A stretch of 21,288 nt of DNA from a virus: positions 1 to 21,288 of the IMG/VR virus record IMGVR_UViG_3300031211_000035. One strand, 5' to 3'. A program made the translations under genes and the position numbers. The stretch's first letter is position 1. Every line of letters starts with the position of its first letter. Positions 16,934 to 21,288 of this stretch are shown in pieces. The notes below the pieces were generated by a model. It made no database searches, was not told the origin of the DNA, and saw only the letters and a list, made by a program, of their open reading frames with translations.

Positions 16934-17953
16934 ATGTCGATTAGATCAAGTATACAAGGTTACGTTAGGAATAATAATCTTAGTGAGTCTCTTTTAGATA
17001 GGGACGCTTTAAATAATCTCGGCGGATCTCCTATTGCAGATGATATAGCACTCTTTGCAAATAATTTAAAAAATGAATCTATTATTTCAATAAGAAAAGA
17101 TGAGTATGATAGTACAACTGGGTTTTTTACTATAGTTAACACAACTACAGAAGAGATTAATAAAAGGGCGTCAGTTTTTACTGATGGTGACGTTGTATCA
17201 CTTATTGATGAAAATGGAGATATATTAGGAGAAAATCTTTATATAACAGACAGCAATACTATAGATGAATTTAGATTAAGCAGTAAAAAAAATTCATCTG
17301 ATGCAGGCGATATAATTAATGTTGGAGATCTTTCTCAATATGAAGATAATTACGTTCTATCTATAATTAGAAGCGATGCAGTCTCATCTATTAATATACT
17401 AATGCTGTCAGAGCAAAAAGCTAGGTCTGTGTCTTATAATAATAGTAATGATGATAGTCAGTTACGAAATAACAATGATGATATTTTTAATGTGGGTAAT
17501 TTAGAAGATGAGTTTTCTAGTATCAACTTTAATATTGATTATAGTGAGTTTGAATCTAAAAGAAAATATAGAAAAGATGTTTCAATTTTAACAGATTATA
17601 ATCTTGAAATTGACGGGGCTGTTGGCATAACAGACCCGTCAGATACCATTTCTCAAGAAGGGTTTAGTGAATCCTCACCGGGTTTATATATTTCAAATCC
17701 TGATTCAAATCCAGAAGATGTGGATATAACTAGGGCATTTAGTAGCAACTACAATTCTTGGTCTGATAATGGACAAGGCGCACTTACTACAGAAAGTAGG
17801 AATGTTACTGTTGGTTCATTGATATATAATAATGGGGTTCAGATTGATGGCCTACCTGATAATACAGTAGATAAATCCATCAATCTGAATTTCTCTCATA
17901 AAATGAACGTAGTTATTGATGGGATTTCATATAACTTGTGTTTAACTACTTGA
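16934..17953 (+). CDS. Virion structural protein, 339 aa, function unknown
   Basis: The gene starts one base after the LRR gene stop, with AAGGAA at 16923-16928 as Shine-Dalgarno, so it is almost certainly in the same operon. The N-terminus has an LLDRDALNNLGGSPIADDIA block followed by LFANNLKNES, similar in style to N-terminal modules of other T4-like marine phage structural proteins. The middle (residues ~160-200) is rich in Asn, Asp and Ser. The C-terminal third includes SPGLYISNPDSN, RAFSSNYNSWSD, GSLIYNNGVQIDG and a final beta-strand YNLCLTT. No enzyme motif is visible. Its 3' end overlaps the convergent 731-aa gene by 12 bp. A minor fibre or neck/baseplate accessory role is possible, inferred only from context. 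Confidence 0.72.
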   Translation: MSIRSSIQGYVRNNNLSESLLDRDALNNLGGSPIADDIALFANNLKNESIISIRKDEYDSTTGFFTIVNTTTEEINKRASVFTDGDVVSLIDENGDILGENLYITDSNTIDEFRLSSKKNSSDAGDIINVGDLSQYEDNYVLSIIRSDAVSSINILMLSEQKARSVSYNNSNDDSQLRNNNDDIFNVGNLEDEFSSINFNIDYSEFESKRKYRKDVSILTDYNLEIDGAVGITDPSDTISQEGFSESSPGLYISNPDSNPEDVDITRAFSSNYNSWSDNGQGALTTESRNVTVGSLIYNNGVQIDGLPDNTVDKSINLNFSHKMNVVIDGISYNLCLTT

Positions 17954-20137
17954 TGATATAATATTAAATCTATTCCCCTTTACAGTAATTCCAATTTCTC
18001 TGTCGTATGTTTGATTATTTTGTGTTATAGCATTAACTGTTGTTAAGTTTGCAGTCAAAGATACGACAGATAGATTGGAGTTCGGATGTGAAAGTTCGAT
18101 ATTTTTATTTGTTGCTAGTCCTGTATCTGTACCACTAAATGGAGGGGCTGTATTGAGAGGTATAATACATTGCTCTTTATTTAGTGTAGTGCTTGGTGGA
18201 CAAAACACAATACTGATACCAGAAATCATGCTACCTATTGCTGGATTAGATATTGTTATCGTATTTGTTGCACTATTGATGCTAGTTACTGTTGTCCCTT
18301 CATCAAAAGAACCTGTTGACTGAACAACCATATCTAAAACTAGATCACTAACATTATTAAGTATGATATCAGTATCGCCAACACTTACAACTTCTCCAAG
18401 ACCACCAGCCGTTTCTTTACCAATTACACCACTACAAAAATTATCTAGTGTGTTGTTTGTCAATCCTTTGTCTTGATAAAAAAACATCTGTCCTGATTGG
18501 CTTAACTCTAAGTTGTCATCTACAGTAAATTGTGAATTGGATAGTATCTCTTGTACTCTACAGTACCTAGTAGTATTTTCTGTTACACAAACCATTCCTA
18601 CTTTAAGAAATGCATTGTCATCAATTGTCACTACATTATTATTTAAAGTATATGATTTGTTATTAATATAACCTTTATGACTAAAGAACTTGACCGATTC
18701 TGTTGAACTACTCCCTATTGAATCATTATCTGAGATTATTAAAATATTAGAAGATATTTCAACAACCCTTGAGTTTTTTGAAATATTATCATTGTATATG
18801 ATATTACCAATTTCAATACCATCTGTTAGTGGAGAGTTCTCTGTTACAGATATTACTTTACTATTAGATACTGTTCTGTATTGGTAGTCACCTACTAAAA
18901 TATCCGAGTATGCCTTTGGTGGAATATAACCAACAAAAAGCGGTGATGTAGTTAATAATTTAATGTATTCATTAGAAGATTCAACAGATTCTGGTCCAAT
19001 AGTACCACCACCACCCAGTAGTGCATTATTAAAAAAAGATTTAAATGTTGATTTCTCGACTTCATTATCATATTTTGGGGTTTTTGACAAATACAAAAAA
19101 GATAAATTCCTAAAAAAATTTACATTATGCCTAAAATCTACATCTAGGTATTTTCTTAAATAATTTTCACCAACTTCGGGAAATATTAATGTGATTCTTA
19201 TCTTTTTTGATACAAACTTTTCAAGGTTACGATATGCATGTTGTACTCTATACCCTTCTTCTCCAATATAGTCATCAACCGAAATAGTAAATGGTTCATC
19301 TGCTAATATTGATACATTATCTCTTAACAATATGTAGAATTTAGTTGAGTCGCCTGAATCGTAAACATTTTCTATTAGTGTATTAACTCCATTAATAGTA
19401 ACACTTACATTTTCAGGGATATTAATGTAGTCTAATTTTGAAATCTCAATAAGATTACCTGATGAAACTTCATTTAACGATATGGCTGTGTACTCATTTG
19501 TCACTTTTTTTGCGACTTCTAAGATGCCTTCATTATTTTCAACTTCAAATATAAAATATCCAGTTGTATTAAAAGAAAAATTGACTACACCTGACTCTAC
19601 AGGAGTAAAGTAACCTTCCCACTGTATAGCTCCATTACTTCCCCCCAAAGTGTTATCTATCATATTAGAAAATCTAAAAGATCCATTATCCCATAATAAA
19701 TTAAGCACAGTATCAGGATTCTCTAAACTAACTGAATCACCATCATCTATCTCAGACAAGTTCAATAATTTATCTGCACCCCAAAACTTTGCTGGTAGTC
19801 CATTTCCACCGTTAAAGAAAGATTCTTTTCCTGTAGTTCTTTCTAGTATGTTTATTCTGTTTTTTAGCGTAATAAAAGGAGATGCAGTAATAAGATTTGT
19901 TATGGAATTAAAATCAGATTTCTGTACAGTTGAACCGGCAATTTTGATAAAATCAGAATTTGTCATTTTTTCTACATACAAATCATTAATCGGGGCAATA
20001 TCATCTGCGTCAAATGATAGATCACCGCTTACTAGATCATTAAGAATATTTGTTAGTGCTGTTTTTTTATTTTTAATGTCGTTAAAATTTTCTGTTCTGA
20101 CCAAGCCATAATTTTTGAAACTTTTTTTATAAGACAT
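17942..20137 (-). CDS. Minus-strand structural protein with PA14-like region and three beta repeats
   Basis: A 731-aa protein encoded opposite to every other gene in the window. The N-terminus (KNYGLVRTENFNDIKNKKTA at 9-28, then LTNILNDLV) resembles a module of marine T4-like structural proteins. Residues ~113-225 look like a PA14-type carbohydrate-binding beta-sandwich: LPAKFWG at 114-120, then GYFTPVESGVVNFSFNTTGY at 175-194 and FIFEVENNEG. Three tandem beta-rich repeats follow at about 425-489, 490-560 and 577-647. The last reads like the phage motif VGDTDIILNN...GMVV...GTTVTSI...TITISNP. The C-terminus has TLNKEQCIIPLNTAPPFSGT. The ATG at 20137 has a weak Shine-Dalgarno, but a CATAAATA late-type motif lies about 30 nt upstream. 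It is probably a virion or host-binding accessory protein; the PA14 call is by eye only. Confidence 0.8.
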   Translation of the reverse strand: MSYKKSFKNYGLVRTENFNDIKNKKTALTNILNDLVSGDLSFDADDIAPINDLYVEKMTNSDFIKIAGSTVQKSDFNSITNLITASPFITLKNRINILERTTGKESFFNGGNGLPAKFWGADKLLNLSEIDDGDSVSLENPDTVLNLLWDNGSFRFSNMIDNTLGGSNGAIQWEGYFTPVESGVVNFSFNTTGYFIFEVENNEGILEVAKKVTNEYTAISLNEVSSGNLIEISKLDYINIPENVSVTINGVNTLIENVYDSGDSTKFYILLRDNVSILADEPFTISVDDYIGEEGYRVQHAYRNLEKFVSKKIRITLIFPEVGENYLRKYLDVDFRHNVNFFRNLSFLYLSKTPKYDNEVEKSTFKSFFNNALLGGGGTIGPESVESSNEYIKLLTTSPLFVGYIPPKAYSDILVGDYQYRTVSNSKVISVTENSPLTDGIEIGNIIYNDNISKNSRVVEISSNILIISDNDSIGSSSTESVKFFSHKGYINNKSYTLNNNVVTIDDNAFLKVGMVCVTENTTRYCRVQEILSNSQFTVDDNLELSQSGQMFFYQDKGLTNNTLDNFCSGVIGKETAGGLGEVVSVGDTDIILNNVSDLVLDMVVQSTGSFDEGTTVTSINSATNTITISNPAIGSMISGISIVFCPPSTTLNKEQCIIPLNTAPPFSGTDTGLATNKNIELSHPNSNLSVVSLTANLTTVNAITQNNQTYDREIGITVKGNRFNIISSSS

Positions 20138-20167
20138 ATTTCAAGACCCATTTTGTTTATATACATT

Positions 20168-20175
20168 TATTTATG
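20168..20175 (-). promoter_or_regulatory. Late-type promoter motif for the minus-strand gene
   Basis: Read on the minus strand this is CATAAATA, a one-base variant of the T4 late consensus TATAAATA. It ends 30 nt before the minus-strand ATG at 20137, a spacing comparable to the plus-strand motifs. It would make the inverted gene an independent late transcription unit. Confidence 0.5.
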
Positions 20176-20216
20176 TATGAATGAGTTAATAAAAAAAATT
20201 TGTAGCTTTATTTGTA

Positions 20217-20224
20217 TATAAATA
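20217..20224 (+). promoter_or_regulatory. T4-type late promoter motif for the tail-fibre gene
   Basis: An exact TATAAATA in non-coding DNA, 60 nt before the ATG at 20285. Of the motifs in the window this is the most convincing, because it is intergenic and directly precedes an isolated gene. A purine-rich AAAGAGAAA at 20269-20277 may act as a weak ribosome binding site downstream. Confidence 0.7.
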
Positions 20225-20284
20225 GAAGTAGCATAAAAAAGTCTATTGATTTAACAATCTTTCTATATAAAGAGAAAAACTACT

Positions 20285-21288
20285 ATGTCAGAATCATCTA
20301 ATATTACAATTCGGCTAGGTATTAATGGAGGCACTGACTCACCATTAACTTATGAGCAATTAGACACTAATTTTTTAGAACTGAAATCCGTTATTGATGA
20401 CTACAATGATCACATCAATTCAGAAAATCCACATGATGCTATCTTTATTTATTATGACAATGAAAATTCTAGTTTATCCTCATCTGACATTCAATCTGCA
20501 TTAGATGAAGTTGACGCCAATGTTGTCAATATGCAGAATCAGATCACTACTAAACTAGATAAAACTTCTTTTGAAGACCATATTGATTCAAATACTGCAC
20601 ACAATGCAGTTGATATCGTATACGATAACTCTAATTCAACAATACAGCAAGATGATGTTAATGCCGCAATAGATCAACTTGATGCTAATTATAATGCTAA
20701 TGATGTTTTAAATAAGATAAAAAGTGTTGATGGTTCCGGTAGTGGTTTGGATGCGGATACGCTTGATGGTATTGACTCGCTAGGCTTCGACGCGGCGGGC
20801 GCTGCTGACACTGCCGTATCAGATCACGAGGCTACAAATGACCATCCCTTAGCCACGACTAGCGCAAAAGGTTTTCTGTCTGGCGCTGATAAGACTAAGA
20901 TTGACACTGTTGAAGACGGTGCCACGGCAGATCAAACTGATGCAGAGATTAAAATAGCCTACGAAAGCAACGCTGACACTAATGAGTTTAGTGACGCAGA
21001 GAAAACAAAACTATTAGGGATTGAAGACGGTGCCACGGCAGATCAGACAAAAGCAGATATTGACGCCCTTAATATTGATGCGGATACGCTTGATGGTATT
21101 GACTCGCTAGGCTTCGACGCGGCGGGCGCTGCTGACACTGCCGTATCAGACCACGTCGCGCTGCCTGACCCACATACACAATACGAACCTAGACTAAGTG
21201 CCAATATGGTTTGGGATAGTGTAAGTGATGACTACAGCCGTGATAGATTTACGTCAGGCATTACCCCGATCCATGAAGCTATGCGCCG
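20285..21288 (+). CDS. Repeat-rich tail fibre protein (N-terminal part, cut by window end)
   Basis: The reading frame is open from ATG 20285 to the window edge (334 codons). Residues 1-40 (ITIRLGINGGTDSPLTYEQL, then DTNFLELK) look like a phage fibre attachment segment. Two 56-residue-spaced repeats follow at 42-79 and 98-135, with pattern DHIxS...HxA...YDNxNS...DAN. From about residue 150 the protein consists of classic tail-fibre motifs: DADTLDGIDSLGF twice (156 and 265), TSAKGFLSGADKTKID, EDGATADQT twice with a 37-residue period, and DPHTQYEPRL near 295. These make up the elongated shaft; the receptor-binding tip would lie beyond the window. DNA from about 20750 is much richer in G+C than the first 460 bases, suggesting acquisition from another genome. 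It has its own late promoter motif at 20217. Confidence 0.85.
   Translation, partial: MSESSNITIRLGINGGTDSPLTYEQLDTNFLELKSVIDDYNDHINSENPHDAIFIYYDNENSSLSSSDIQSALDEVDANVVNMQNQITTKLDKTSFEDHIDSNTAHNAVDIVYDNSNSTIQQDDVNAAIDQLDANYNANDVLNKIKSVDGSGSGLDADTLDGIDSLGFDAAGAADTAVSDHEATNDHPLATTSAKGFLSGADKTKIDTVEDGATADQTDAEIKIAYESNADTNEFSDAEKTKLLGIEDGATADQTKADIDALNIDADTLDGIDSLGFDAAGAADTAVSDHVALPDPHTQYEPRLSANMVWDSVSDDYSRDRFTSGITPIHEAMR
20408..20521 (+). repeat. Tail-fibre protein repeat, copy 1 of the DHI...YDN unit
   Basis: Codons 42-79 share their spacing with codons 98-135 (offset 56 residues). Matching positions include DHI, the internal H, YDNxNS and DAN. The DNA copies have diverged, so this is an old duplication within the AT-rich part of the gene. 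Confidence 0.7.
20576..20689 (+). repeat. Tail-fibre protein repeat, copy 2 of the DHI...YDN unit
   Basis: Codons 98-135 pair with copy 1, 168 bp upstream. The repeat probably forms a shaft segment of a trimeric fibre. Confidence 0.7.
20750..20823 (+). repeat. Perfect 74-bp direct repeat, copy 1
   Basis: Identical base for base to 21077-21150, at an offset of 327 bp (109 codons, in frame). It encodes the DADTLDGIDSLGFDAAG segment and its continuation to SD. The sequence is markedly G+C-rich compared with flanking DNA. Confidence 0.92.
20910..20934 (+). repeat. 25-bp direct repeat encoding EDGATADQ, copy 1
   Basis: Identical to 21021-21045, at an offset of 111 bp (37 codons, in frame). EDGATADQT is a known recurring tail-fibre shaft motif. 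Confidence 0.88.
21021..21045 (+). repeat. 25-bp direct repeat encoding EDGATADQ, copy 2
   Basis: Second identical copy of 20910-20934. The two copies bound a 37-residue unit containing the NADTNEFSDAEKTKL segment. Confidence 0.88.
21077..21150 (+). repeat. Perfect 74-bp direct repeat, copy 2
   Basis: Identical to 20750-20823. After the repeat the two copies diverge (DHEATNDHP after copy 1, DHVALPDPH after copy 2), so it marks the ends of a 327-bp recombination-prone unit. Confidence 0.92.

Larger units (their letters stand above)
20138..20284. other. Divergent intergenic region with back-to-back late promoters
   Basis: This 147-bp gap, the longest in the window, separates the minus-strand 731-aa gene from the tail-fibre gene. 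It is very AT-rich and holds one late-type motif on each strand (20168-20175 minus, 20217-20224 plus). I see no convincing terminator hairpin, tRNA or further gene in it. Confidence 0.75.

Noticed and set aside
19650-20111. A 153-codon open frame on the + strand
   Set aside because: It lies antisense to the N-terminal coding region of the 731-aa minus-strand gene, whose sequence has recognisable structural modules. The + strand protein looks like a translation shadow without a ribosome binding site.
16934-20137. Possible invertible segment like the Mu G or Min regions, given two convergent structural genes
   Set aside because: I compared the DNA around the two outward start sites (16934 and 20137) and saw no inverted repeat; no recombinase gene is in the window.
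1-21288. tRNA genes, CRISPR arrays, IS elements, integrases, toxin-antitoxin or defence genes
   Set aside because: I looked for cloverleaf-type sequences, regularly spaced repeats and recognisable enzyme motifs on both strands and found none; the real genes are all structural in character.

Overview
The window looks like part of the late structural region of a T4-like myovirus (contractile-tailed phage). The DNA is AT-rich, roughly one-third G+C by eye. The left end carries a baseplate-wedge block in T4 order: the tail of a gp25-like gene, gp6, a protein in the gp7 position, and gp8. The wedge proteins and the accessory structural proteins have motifs I associate with T4-like phages of marine bacteria (cyanophages, pelagiphages). 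The host cannot be fixed from this sequence. No packaging, replication, tRNA, integrase or host gene is visible.

Layout. 1-4920: compact + strand wedge operon (25 C-terminus, 6, a 567-aa wedge protein, a possible 15-codon mini-ORF, 8) with 0-2 nt gaps or ATGA overlaps, apart from about 40 nt before gene 8. 4974-7415: a fibre-like protein with a probable parallel beta-helix. 7415-14545: two very large paralogous structural proteins (1222 and 1151 aa). 14548-16932: a 794-aa protein with a phage-type N-terminal module and a long leucine-rich-repeat (LRR) solenoid. 16934-17953: a 339-aa structural protein. 17942-20137: a 731-aa structural protein on the opposite strand, its 3' end overlapping the previous gene by 12 bp; it has a PA14-like region and three tandem small beta-rich repeats. 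20138-20284: a divergent intergenic region with T4-type late promoter motifs facing both ways. 20285 to the window end: the N-terminal 334 residues of a repeat-rich tail fibre whose distal part is clearly more G+C-rich and contains a perfect 74-bp direct repeat.

How it fits together. The wedge proteins would build the baseplate rim, and the fibre, LRR, PA14-like and tail-fibre proteins would hang from or near it and contact the host surface. Exact TATAAATA motifs lie shortly upstream of four + strand genes (133, 7415, 11090, 20285), and a CATAAATA variant precedes the minus-strand gene. This suggests a series of nested late transcription units driven by a gp55-like sigma factor.

There is no clearly new enzymatic or defence system here. 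The unusual content is the host-recognition apparatus: an LRR adhesin candidate, two giant paralogs that differ by a roughly 520-residue insertion, an inverted PA14-like gene with its own promoter, and a mosaic tail fibre. Domain assignments come from reading motifs by eye; no database search was possible.
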